Shown: in pieces, positions 40,520-48,268 of the stretch
How the letters are laid out: every line of letters begins with the position of its first letter
Numbering within the stretch: the stretch's first letter is position 1
NCBI RefSeq assembly: GCF_004362825.1
Contig: NZ_SNXZ01000001.1
Location: 1,302,001-1,366,000, forward strand
From: Labedaea rhizosphaerae
GTDB lineage: Bacteria > Actinomycetota > Actinomycetes > Mycobacteriales > Pseudonocardiaceae
Length of the DNA: 64,000 nt
Reading direction: 5' to 3'
Position numbers and translations under genes: made by a program
The notes under the pieces: generated by a model
Databases searched by the model: none
Told to the model about the DNA's origin: nothing
What the model saw: the letters and a program-made list of their open reading frames with translations, nothing else

Positions 40520-41868
40520 TGGTGGACAACCCGCTGGTCGCCGAGCGCCGCGACAGCAACACCGCGTACAGCGGCATCGGCATCGTCGAGACGGCGGTGA
40601 CGCTCTACAACGGCGTCGAGGACAAGTCGTGGCTGGAGGCCGGGCTCGGCACGGCGGGCACCGGCTTGGAGATGCTCGCCATCACCCTCGACCCGATCGG
40701 CATGCTCGGCCAGTACGCCGTGTCCTGGCTGATCGAGAAGATCAAGCCGCTGCGTGACGCGCTGGACTGGCTCGCGGGCGACCCCGACCAGATCCACGCC
40801 TACGCGCAGACGTGGAAGAACGTCTCGCAGGCCGTCGGCCAGGTCTCCGAGCAGTTCACCGCCGAGGTCACGAACGGCACCAGCCAGTGGACCGGGCAGG
40901 CCGCGGACGCCTACCGCGCCATGGGCACCGACCACGCGCAGTACATCAAGGCCGCGTCCACCGGCGCGAACACCATCGGTTCGGTGGTCGACATCGTCGG
41001 CACGCTGGTGGCCGCGGTCCGCGGCATCGTGCGTGACCTGATCGCCGCTTGCATCTCCGCGCTGCTGGTCCGGCTGCCGCAGTGGCTGCTCGAGGAAGCG
41101 GTCACGGTCGGGCTGGCGACCCCGCACGTGGTGGCCGCGGCGGGCACGCTGATCGCCGAGTGGACCGCCAAGATCAGCGAGTTCATCACCAAGCTGACCA
41201 CGTCGCTGACGAAGCTGCGCGGCATCCTCGGCAAGCTCAACGAGATCTGGGAGGCCATCAGCCAGGGCCTGGCCAAGGGCGCGAGCAAGGTCACCGACGC
41301 GAGCACGACGGCGGCGTCCGCGGTGCGCAACCGGGTCAGCTACGAGGTCGGCGGGTTGAAGGCCGGCTGGAAGAACGCGATGGAGGTCGAGCCCGCGCCC
41401 AGTGGCGCCGTGCACGTCAACGGCGACGGCACGATGGCGATGTCCGCGACGAACCCGATGGGCGGCGGCACGAGCCTGGCCGACCGGATCGCCGCGTTCA
41501 AGGAAGGCAAGACCGACTACATCCACGAGCTCAAGGCCGACGGCGCCCGCTACCCCGAGTCGGCGGCGCACATCCGGGACGCGCAGGCCGCGGGCCAGAA
41601 GCGGATCATCGAGCTCGACAAGAGTCCGAACGCCAAGGCCAACGCGGACGCCCGGCGCGTGGAGTCCCTGCGTGGCTGGAAGACCAAGGACGGCTTCGAC
41701 CTCGACGAGTACCCGCCGGCCAGCAGCTACGACGGCGGCCAGGGCGCGAGCGTGCGGTACGTGACGTCGGCGGACAACCGCGGCTCCGGGTCGTCGTGGT
41801 GGCGGTGGGGCACGACGGGGCTGCCTGACCACGCCAAGGTGAAGGTGACCCCGATCAATGTGGATTAG
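40519..41868 (+). CDS. WxG type VII effector with C-terminal NucA/NucB-type deoxyribonuclease domain
   Basis: A 449-residue polymorphic-toxin-like protein. Residues ~85-145 hold a WXG100-like helix pair with the turn SQWTGQAADAYRAMG. Residues ~150-270 are a long amphipathic/hydrophobic helical region (VVDIVGTLVAAVRGIVRDLIAACISALLV). The last ~105 residues match NucA/NucB nucleases: YPESAAHIRDAQAAGQKRII (345-364), then the catalytic DEYP (396-399), ASSYDGGQGASVRYVTSADNRGSGS (401-425). The NucB-type Asp-Glu pair is intact, so an active DNase is expected. No signal peptide; export by ESX with the DUF2580 partner is inferred. A putative SUKH immunity gene lies two genes downstream. Confidence 0.88.
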   Translation: MVDNPLVAERRDSNTAYSGIGIVETAVTLYNGVEDKSWLEAGLGTAGTGLEMLAITLDPIGMLGQYAVSWLIEKIKPLRDALDWLAGDPDQIHAYAQTWKNVSQAVGQVSEQFTAEVTNGTSQWTGQAADAYRAMGTDHAQYIKAASTGANTIGSVVDIVGTLVAAVRGIVRDLIAACISALLVRLPQWLLEEAVTVGLATPHVVAAAGTLIAEWTAKISEFITKLTTSLTKLRGILGKLNEIWEAISQGLAKGASKVTDASTTAASAVRNRVSYEVGGLKAGWKNAMEVEPAPSGAVHVNGDGTMAMSATNPMGGGTSLADRIAAFKEGKTDYIHELKADGARYPESAAHIRDAQAAGQKRIIELDKSPNAKANADARRVESLRGWKTKDGFDLDEYPPASSYDGGQGASVRYVTSADNRGSGSSWWRWGTTGLPDHAKVKVTPINVD

Positions 41869-41879
41869 GGTCTGCTGGC

Positions 41880-42692
41880 GTGGGTGACGCCGGCGACGAG
41901 CGGATCGAAGAGGTGCGCCTGGCCTGCATCGACGTGCGGGCCGGAGCCTGGCGCGACCGCGTGGGCGCGTTGGCGGCCGCCGTCGACGACGGGGTGCGCA
42001 TCGCCGCCGTGCCGCTCGCCGAGCTCGCCGCGTTCCGAGGCGACTGGCCTCGGGTGGCGGAGCTGACCGAGCTCACCCTCGCCGAGTGGCCGGAGCCGTT
42101 GCATGCGGGCAACGTCATGCACTCGCAGGCGGGGCTGTTGTTGCGCGCGGGCACCCAGGTGTCCGACCCGGACGCGGTGGCGAGCACGTTCCTGCGGCTG
42201 CTCGAGTCGGCCGAGGGACCGACCGCCATGGCGTTGCGTGCCCATGCCGACGCGGCCGCAGACCTCGCCGCCGGGCGGGCGGTGCGGTTGGCGTTGCCGA
42301 CGGCGTTGGCGCCGAGCGCGAAGGACTTGCCGCACCAGGAAAGCGCCGCGCTGCTCAGCGTGATCACGCCGGAGACCGCGGCCAAGGAACTGCGCAACGC
42401 GTTGGTGCGCAACCGGTTCCGGCTCGCCTTGGCGATCCGGCAGGCGTTCCCTGGCGTCGCGGTCGCGGACCTCTTCCCGGTGCTGGCGCTCGCGTCGTGG
42501 CAGGCCCGATCGGGTTCGCCGGACACGGCGTGGGCGTTGATCGCCGAGCACCTGCCGCGCTGGCTCCCGGTGGACCGGTTCACCGTGGCGCCGGTGGAAC
42601 TGCTGATAGACGACGACTTGTTCTCGCTGATCACGCCGCAACGCGCGATCGACGTGCTGGACACCCCGCGCGAGCTTGGAGGTACCCCATGA
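41880..42692 (+). CDS. Unknown helical protein between toxin and SUKH genes
   Basis: A 270-residue protein from a GTG start 12 bases after the toxin stop. It is Ala/Leu-rich and appears all-helical, with possible TPR-like spacing (RIAAVPLAELAAFRGDWPRVAELTELTLAEWPEPLHAGNVMH; DLFPVLALASWQARSGSPDTAWALIAEHLPRWL). No catalytic motif, signal peptide or membrane segment is seen, and I do not recognise a family. Its stop overlaps the SUKH gene start (ATGA), so the two are co-translated. A role in neutralising or handling the nuclease is plausible from position only. Confidence 0.7.
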   Translation: MGDAGDERIEEVRLACIDVRAGAWRDRVGALAAAVDDGVRIAAVPLAELAAFRGDWPRVAELTELTLAEWPEPLHAGNVMHSQAGLLLRAGTQVSDPDAVASTFLRLLESAEGPTAMALRAHADAAADLAAGRAVRLALPTALAPSAKDLPHQESAALLSVITPETAAKELRNALVRNRFRLALAIRQAFPGVAVADLFPVLALASWQARSGSPDTAWALIAEHLPRWLPVDRFTVAPVELLIDDDLFSLITPQRAIDVLDTPRELGGTP

Positions 42693-43309
42693 GCGTTGTC
42701 GACCTGCTGCAGCGGGCCAAGGGGCCACTCGGGCCGACGGTGGATGTGGACTTCGGCGTCGAGCAGGGCCCGCTGGCCGAACTCGCCCGGCTCCTGAGCG
42801 CCATGAACGGGTTCTTCGCCTACAACGCGGGCGTGCACGTCTTCCGCGCGGGTGACGAGGGCGCGGGCTACGACGTGCTGAACTGGAACTCCACCCAGCT
42901 CTGGAAGTCGCACTACCAAGGCCTCGCCGACGACTTCTTCTGCTTCGGCCAGGACATCCTGGGCACGCAGTTCGCCGTCCACCAGGACCAGGTCGTGGCG
43001 TTCGACCCCGAGGACGCGACGTACAAGGTAATCGGCCCGACCCTCGGCGACTGGGCCGCATGGCTGGCCAAGGACCAGGATGTCAACGCCACCAACGGTT
43101 TGGCGCACGCGTGGCAGAAGACGAACGGCGCCCTGGCCCCGCACGAGCGGCTGTTGCCCAGGCAGCTGATCATCCTCGGCGGCGAGGTGGCCTTCGACAA
43201 CCTGATCGTCAGCGACGCGGCCAAGGCCATGCGCGTGCGTGGCCCGATCGCCAAGCAGATCCACGACGTCCCGGACGGCACGAGGATCCGCATCGAGGTC
43301 ACCGAGTGA
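42689..43309 (+). CDS. SUKH (SMI1/KNR4) family protein, putative immunity protein for the nuclease
   Basis: A 206-residue protein with the SMI1/KNR4 fold: LARLLSAMNGFFAYNAGVHVFRAG (the family's L-P-x-G-F region is modified), YDVLNWNSTQLWKSHYQGLADDFFCFGQDILGTQFAVHQDQVVAFDPEDATYKVIGPTLGDWAAWL. SUKH proteins are known immunity proteins for many secreted nuclease toxins. The ATG overlaps the upstream stop by four bases. Being in the same operon as the NucA/NucB-type effector supports an immunity role; binding to the nuclease domain itself is inferred. Its stop overlaps the endonuclease V start (GTGA). Confidence 0.82.
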   Translation: MSVVDLLQRAKGPLGPTVDVDFGVEQGPLAELARLLSAMNGFFAYNAGVHVFRAGDEGAGYDVLNWNSTQLWKSHYQGLADDFFCFGQDILGTQFAVHQDQVVAFDPEDATYKVIGPTLGDWAAWLAKDQDVNATNGLAHAWQKTNGALAPHERLLPRQLIILGGEVAFDNLIVSDAAKAMRVRGPIAKQIHDVPDGTRIRIEVTE

Positions 43310-43959
43310 CCGATCCGTCCCGAGTGGACGAAGCGATCGCCGAGCAATTCGCGTTGCGGTCCTTGGTGATCGAGCACGCCCCCGACGGTTTCGCGCCGCG
43401 GACGGCGGCCGGGCTGGACGTGGCCTACGACGGCGACCGCCTGGTTGCGGCGGCGTGCGTGGTGGACGTCGAGACGTTGTCCACTGTGGAGAGCAAGGTC
43501 GTTGCCGGTAGCACCGACTTCCCTTACGTACCAGGGCTTTTCGCTTACCGCGAGTTGCCTTCGGTGCGCGCGGTCCTCGACGAGCTGGAGACGAAGCCGG
43601 ACGTGCTGGTGTGCGACGGGCACGGCCGGGCCCACCCGCGCCGATTCGGGTTGGCTTGTCACCTCGGGGTTTTGACGGGCGCGGTGACCGTCGGCGTGGC
43701 CAAGTCGGCGTTCGGTTCGTACGAGGAGCCGGGCCCGCGGCGTGGCGACTGGTCGCCGGTCGAGCACGAGGGCGCCGTCGTCGGGCGGGCCCTGCGCACA
43801 CAGGACGGCGTCAAGCCGGTGTTCGTGTCGATCGGGCACCTGATCGACCTCGAGAGCGCCTGCGAGTTGGTGTTGCGCTTGGCGGCGCACCACCGGCAGC
43901 CGGAAACCACCAGGCGCGCCGACCACCTCTGCCGCCAGGCATTGCGCGCCCTCGCCTGA
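43306..43959 (+). CDS. nfi: Endonuclease V
   Basis: A 217-residue enzyme starting at a GTG overlapping the SUKH stop. It has the family's metal and wedge motifs: AGLDVAYDGDRLVAA (first Asp), FPYVPGLFAYRELPSVRAVL, VLVCDGHGRAHPRRFGLACHLGVL and the late KPVFVSIGHLIDLESACELVLRL. EndoV nicks DNA (or RNA) one nucleotide 3' of deoxyinosine and related deamination products and starts repair. The N-terminus is normal for the family. Four-base coupling to the toxin cassette is unusual for a housekeeping repair gene. Confidence 0.93.
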   Translation: MTDPSRVDEAIAEQFALRSLVIEHAPDGFAPRTAAGLDVAYDGDRLVAAACVVDVETLSTVESKVVAGSTDFPYVPGLFAYRELPSVRAVLDELETKPDVLVCDGHGRAHPRRFGLACHLGVLTGAVTVGVAKSAFGSYEEPGPRRGDWSPVEHEGAVVGRALRTQDGVKPVFVSIGHLIDLESACELVLRLAAHHRQPETTRRADHLCRQALRALA

Positions 43960-43989
43960 GGCCAAGATCGCTCCCCGCGCCCACACAAA

Positions 43990-44112
43990 CCTCGCGCGCG
44001 CGAAGACAGCCCCCGCCCTTCCCGGGGGCACCCCTGACACCAGTCTATCGAGGTCAGGTGGGGTGTGGGGCGCTCGGCGCGGATCTGTGGACAACCGGGT
44101 GCCTGTGGAAAA
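43990..44112 (-). repeat. Dispersed ~120-nt intergenic repeat, copy 2 (inverted)
   Basis: On the minus strand this carries the same ordered blocks as 21377-21496: TTTTCCACAGG, CCCGGTTGTCCACAGATCC, GCGCCCCACACCCC, ACCTCGATAGACTGG, GGGGTGCCCCCGGGA and TTCGCGCGCG. As at copy 1, it lies just past the terminator of a gene in the same orientation and faces a convergent gene. Confidence 0.8.
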
Positions 44113-44144
44113 GTGGGTCCGGTCCGCGAAGACCGGACCCACTT
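44111..44144 (-). terminator. Terminator after the M20 peptidase gene
   Basis: AAGTGGGTCCGGTC and GACCGGACCCACTT form a perfect 14-bp stem with a 6-nt loop, 8 bases past the stop on the minus strand. The descending arm continues as TTTTCC. Confidence 0.88.
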
Positions 44145-44151
44145 CGGCGGC

Positions 44152-45570
44152 TCAGGAGCCCGAGCGGGCGTGCGCGTCGAGCACGTGCGCGACGGCCGTC
44201 GTCACGCGCGTGGCGTGTTCCACGTGAAGCCATTCGTCCGGGACGTGGGCGTTGCTGTCCGAGCCCAGCGCGCCGGTGATCACGAACTGCGCGTTCGGGT
44301 ACTTCTCCGCCAGCAACCCCATGAACGGGATCGACCCGCCGAGGCCCACCGCGCGCCAAGGCGAACCGAAGATCTGCTCGCTCGCGCCGTCCAACGCCTC
44401 GCGCAGCCACGGCGCCAGCGTCGGCGCGTTCCAGCCGTCCGTGCCCTCGGCCTGGTCGATCTCGACCTGGGCGCCGTAGGGCACGTCCACGGTCAACGCC
44501 TTGCGCACGGCCTCCAGGGCCGCGTGCGAGTCGGCCGTCGGGGGCAGCCGGAAGTTGATCGACAGCGTGGTGAACGGCCGCAGCACGTTGCCCGCGTCGG
44601 CCGGTTCGGGCATGCCGGACGCGCCGATGATCGACAGCGTGGGCCGCCACGAGTTGTTCAGCGCCAGCTCGACCTCGTCGTCGCTGACCGGGCGCATTCC
44701 CTCGACCAGCGGGAACGCGTCACGCACGGCGCCCGGCGCCGCCTCGACCGCGGCCCGCACCTCGTCCAGCCGCTCCGGCGGCACCTCGACGTGCATCTCG
44801 TTTATCAGCACGCGACCGGTGCCCGAGTCTTCGAGCCGGTCGAGCAGCGCACGCAGGATCCGGAACGAACTGGGCACGATCCCGCTCGCCAGCCCGGAGT
44901 GCTGCCCGGCCCGCAACACACGCACGGTCACGTCGGCACCGACCTGGCCGCGCAGCGACGTGGTCAGCCACAGCCGCTCGTAGTCGTTGCCGCCCGAGTC
45001 GAGGCACACCACCAGCGACACGTCGCCGAGCCGCTCGGCCAAGTGCTCCAGGTACGCGGGCAGGTCGGGGCTGCCCGACTCCTCGCCGGTCTCCAGCAGC
45101 ACCACGCACCGGGCGTGCGCGCCGCCGGCCGCGCGCACGGCCTCGATCGCCGCGGTGGCCGCGTATCCCGCGTAGCCGTCGTCGGCGGCGCCGCGGCCGT
45201 AGAGCCTGCCGTCACGCAGCACCGGCGTCCACGGGCCGAGGCCCTCACCCCAGCCGCCGACCGGCGGCTGCTTGTCCAGGTGCCCGTAGAGCAGCACGGT
45301 GCCCTCGGCGTCGCCCGAAGCGGGCACGTCGAGCAGCAGCACGGGCGTGCGCTCGGGCAACGTCACCACGTCGACCGACGCACCCGGCAGGTCGCGGGCC
45401 TCGAGCCAGCCACGCACGTGCGCGACGGCGGCGTCGAGGTGGCCGTGCTCGGCCCACTGCTTGTCGAAGCTGGGCGACAGGGCGGGGATGGCTACCAGGT
45501 CCGAGAGGCTGGGCAGGATCTCCGCGTCCCACACCCGCCGGACGTGCTCACTCGCTACGGTCTTGTCCAC
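44152..45570 (-). CDS. M20/M25/M40 family dipeptidase
   Basis: A 472-residue zinc metallopeptidase. It has the M20 catalytic pattern: LLYGHLDKQPPVGGW (His-x-Asp), YGRGAADDGYAG (bridging Asp), VVLLETGEESGSPDL (Glu-Glu) and VVCLDSGGND. A lid/dimerisation domain begins at LRGQVGADVTVRVLRAGQHSGLASG. These enzymes cleave dipeptides or acylated amino acids in the cytoplasm. The GTG at 45570 (MDKTVASEHV) is preferred over the long upstream frame, which has no homology. It is divergent from the dehydrogenase operon with a ~460-base intergenic region. Confidence 0.93.
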   Translation of the reverse strand: MDKTVASEHVRRVWDAEILPSLSDLVAIPALSPSFDKQWAEHGHLDAAVAHVRGWLEARDLPGASVDVVTLPERTPVLLLDVPASGDAEGTVLLYGHLDKQPPVGGWGEGLGPWTPVLRDGRLYGRGAADDGYAGYAATAAIEAVRAAGGAHARCVVLLETGEESGSPDLPAYLEHLAERLGDVSLVVCLDSGGNDYERLWLTTSLRGQVGADVTVRVLRAGQHSGLASGIVPSSFRILRALLDRLEDSGTGRVLINEMHVEVPPERLDEVRAAVEAAPGAVRDAFPLVEGMRPVSDDEVELALNNSWRPTLSIIGASGMPEPADAGNVLRPFTTLSINFRLPPTADSHAALEAVRKALTVDVPYGAQVEIDQAEGTDGWNAPTLAPWLREALDGASEQIFGSPWRAVGLGGSIPFMGLLAEKYPNAQFVITGALGSDSNAHVPDEWLHVEHATRVTTAVAHVLDAHARSGS

Positions 45571-46031
45571 CCCGCGATCCTGCCACTGGGGACGTCGATC
45601 CCGGGAACAGCAATGGGGTGCACACCGCTGCCCGGTGGTCAGTGACACACATCACAACGACCCCGGAGTAGTCGGCCTAGCCCGTTTGCAGTGTCCGATT
45701 CACCGCTTCGTGGTGATCCACGAGTACCGTTGGTAAACGGTCGTGAACTGCCCGGATCACAGCGCGCAGCGATCCCCTCACCGGACGTCGGTCTGCCGAC
45801 CGACCATCGGCCGTCCAACGGTTTTCCCAGTTCAGCGGCCGGTTGTGGGTAACGTTCCGACGTTCGGTGCTGACTTGCACGGCCCCAGTCATGTCAGGAT
45901 GTGAGACGACGAACCGTCAGTGCCGACGGTCCGCGGCCGGCCTCATCCACGGGCGCGCCAGGGCCGGCGGCGCGGCCGCGATCGGTCATCACAAGTGATC
46001 AACGGCCTCGACAACGCATAGGAGAAGGCGC
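45571..46031. other. Intergenic region between dipeptidase and dehydrogenase genes
   Basis: No gene, terminator or clear repeat is seen. It must hold both divergent promoters. AGGAGAAGG at 46020-46028 is the E1-alpha ribosome binding site. A weak partial match to the fad operator near 45722-45735 is discussed as rejected. Confidence 0.5.
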
Positions 46032-47237
46032 ATGTCGTCCCCAGAACAGTGGACGCACCCCGAACCGGGCGAAGCACCACCGGCCACGGCCGCCGCCCCC
46101 ACCAAGGAGCAGGTGATCGCAGGTTTGCGGGCTACCAGCGAGGGCGGGCCAGACCTCGTTCAACTGATGACCCCCGAGGGTGAACGAGTCCACGACGAGC
46201 GGTTCGACCCGTGGGTCGAGGACGTCACCGCCGACGACCTGCGCAACCTCTACCGCGACATGGTCCTGGTGCGCCGGGCCGACCGCGAGGCGAACGCGTT
46301 GCAGCGCCAGGGCCAGCTCGGGATCTGGGTGCCGCTGCTCGGCCAGGAAGCCGCGCAGATCGGCGTCGGCCGCGCGCTGCGCCAGACCGACATGGTCTTC
46401 CCCAGCTACCGCGAGCACGGCGTCGCCTGGTGCAAGGGCATCAAGCCGCAGGAGCTGCTCGGCATCTTCCGCGGCACGGACAACTCCAGCTGGGACTCCC
46501 AGGCCACGCGGTTCCACCCGTACACGATCGTGATCGGCAACCAGGTGCTCAACGCCGCCGGTTACGCCATGGGCCAGCGTTTCGAGGGCAAGGTCGGCGA
46601 CGACAACGGCGAGGCAACCGTTTGCTTCTTCGGTGACGGCGCCACCAGCCAGGGCGATGTGCACGAGGGCTTCGTCTGGGCCGCGGTCTACGACGCCCCG
46701 CTCGTGTTCTTCTGCCAGAACAACCAGTGGGCCATCTCCGAGCCGACCGAGCGCCAGTCCCGGTTGCCGCTCTACCAGCGCGCCCGCGGCTACGGCTTCC
46801 CCGGCATCCGCGTGGACGGCAACGACGTGCTCGCCACGCTCGCCGTCTCCCGCTGGGCCCTGCACGAGTGCCGTTTCGGCAACGGCCCGGTGCTGATCGA
46901 GGCGTTCACCTACCGCATGGACGCGCACACCACCACCGACGACCCGACCCGCTACCGCCTCTCCGACGAGCTGGAGACGTGGAAGCTCAAGGACCCGATC
47001 GAGCGCGTCCGGGTCCACCTCGTCCGCCACGACATGGCCGACCAGGCGTTCTTCGACCAGATCCAGGCCGACTCCGACGAGCTGGCCCACGAGTTGCGCG
47101 AGTTCTGCGTCAACATGCCGGACCCGCCGCTCGAGTCGATGTTCCAGAACACCTACGCCGAGCCGAACCCGGCGCTCGACGCCCAGCGCGACGAGTTCCT
47201 GGCCTACTCGGCCGGCTTCGAGGGAGGCGAGCGCTGA
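46032..47237 (+). CDS. 2-oxoacid dehydrogenase E1 component, alpha subunit
   Basis: A 401-residue thiamine-diphosphate enzyme subunit. It has the TPP motif GDGATSQGDVHEGFVWAAVYDAPLVFFCQNNQ. The phosphorylation-loop-like YRMDAHTTTDDPTRYR and the substrate-side QRQGQLGIWVPLLGQEAAQIG are also present. With E1-beta and E2 it forms a branched-chain 2-oxoacid (BkdA-like) or pyruvate dehydrogenase; in actinobacteria this E1-alpha/beta/E2 set is usually branched-chain. The N-terminal ~30 residues are Pro/Ala-rich and disordered. The stop overlaps the beta start by one base. Confidence 0.94.
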   Translation: MSSPEQWTHPEPGEAPPATAAAPTKEQVIAGLRATSEGGPDLVQLMTPEGERVHDERFDPWVEDVTADDLRNLYRDMVLVRRADREANALQRQGQLGIWVPLLGQEAAQIGVGRALRQTDMVFPSYREHGVAWCKGIKPQELLGIFRGTDNSSWDSQATRFHPYTIVIGNQVLNAAGYAMGQRFEGKVGDDNGEATVCFFGDGATSQGDVHEGFVWAAVYDAPLVFFCQNNQWAISEPTERQSRLPLYQRARGYGFPGIRVDGNDVLATLAVSRWALHECRFGNGPVLIEAFTYRMDAHTTTDDPTRYRLSDELETWKLKDPIERVRVHLVRHDMADQAFFDQIQADSDELAHELREFCVNMPDPPLESMFQNTYAEPNPALDAQRDEFLAYSAGFEGGER

Positions 47238-48259
47238 TGGCGACCCCGGTCATGGACACCAACACGACGCCGACCGTGCAGAAGCTGACCATCGGCAAGA
47301 GCCTGAACCTGGGCCTGCGGGCGGCCATGGAGGCCGACCCGAAGGTCATCGTCATGGGTGAGGACGTCGGCAAGCTCGGTGGCGTCTTCCGCATCACCGA
47401 CGGTCTGCAGAAGGACTTCGGTGAGCACCGGGTGCTCGACACGCCGCTGTCCGAGTCGGGCATCGTCGGCACCGCGGTCGGCCTGGCCGTGCGCGGCTTC
47501 CGGCCGGTCTGCGAGATCCAGTTCGACGGGTTCATCTTCCCCGCGTTCGACCAGATCGTGTCCCAGGTGGCGAAGCTGCGGACCCGCACGCAGGGCCGCG
47601 TGAACGTGCCGATCGTCATCCGCGTGCCCTACGGCGGCGGCATCGGCGCGGTCGAGCACCACTCGGAGTCCCCGGAGTCGTACTTCGCGCACACCGCCGG
47701 TCTGCGCGTGGTCACGTGCTCCAACGCCGTGGACGCCTACTGGATGATCCAGCAGGCCATCCAGTGCGACGACCCGGTGCTGTTCTTCGAGCCCAAGCGG
47801 CTCTACCACTCCGGCAACCTCAAGGCCGACGTCGACACCACCGCGACGCCCGAGCCGCTCTTCCAGTCGCGCACGGTCCGCCAGGGCACGACGGCGACGA
47901 TCGCGACCTACGGCCCTTCGGTGAAGGTATGCCTGGACGCGGCGACCGCGGCCGAGGAGGAGGGCAAGACGCTCGAGGTCATCGACCTGCGCACGCTCTC
48001 CCCTCTCGACCTCGGGCCGGTCTACGAGTCGGTGCGCCGCACCGGCCGGCTGGTCGTGGTGACCGAGGCGCCGTCGGAGTCGTCGCTGTCCTCGGAGATC
48101 GCGGCCAAGGTGCAGCAGGAGTGCTTCTACTCGCTCGAGGCCCCGGTGATCCGGGTGACCGGCTTCGACGTGCCGTACCCGCCGGCGAAGCTCGAGGAGC
48201 ACTTCCTGCCCGACCTCGACCGGGTGCTCGACGCCGTCGACCGCTCGCTGGCGTGGTGA
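47237..48259 (+). CDS. 2-oxoacid dehydrogenase E1 component, beta subunit
   Basis: A 340-residue transketolase-like subunit. Conserved segments are KVIVMGEDVGKLGGVFRITDGLQKDFGEHRVLDTPLSESGIVGTAVGLAVRGFRPVCEIQFDGFIFPAFDQI, with the catalytic Glu/His region. The C-terminal domain has DLRTLSPLDLGPVYESVRRTGRLVVVTEA. It pairs with the alpha subunit to decarboxylate the 2-oxoacid and acylate the lipoyl group of E2. The ATG at 47237 overlaps the alpha stop; the E2 start follows nine bases after its own stop, after AGGGAG. Confidence 0.95.
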   Translation: MATPVMDTNTTPTVQKLTIGKSLNLGLRAAMEADPKVIVMGEDVGKLGGVFRITDGLQKDFGEHRVLDTPLSESGIVGTAVGLAVRGFRPVCEIQFDGFIFPAFDQIVSQVAKLRTRTQGRVNVPIVIRVPYGGGIGAVEHHSESPESYFAHTAGLRVVTCSNAVDAYWMIQQAIQCDDPVLFFEPKRLYHSGNLKADVDTTATPEPLFQSRTVRQGTTATIATYGPSVKVCLDAATAAEEEGKTLEVIDLRTLSPLDLGPVYESVRRTGRLVVVTEAPSESSLSSEIAAKVQQECFYSLEAPVIRVTGFDVPYPPAKLEEHFLPDLDRVLDAVDRSLAW

Positions 48260-48268
48260 GGGAGTTCG

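Noticed and set aside
34609-43309. A complete ESX (type VII) secretion system
   Set aside because: Only substrates, a chaperone and associated proteins are present. None of EccB, EccC, EccD, EccE or MycP is found in the window.
45722-45735. A fad-type operator upstream of the E1/E2 operon
   Set aside because: The minus-strand TTACCAACGGTACT matches only one half of the consensus and is not palindromic. It was left out of the regulon.
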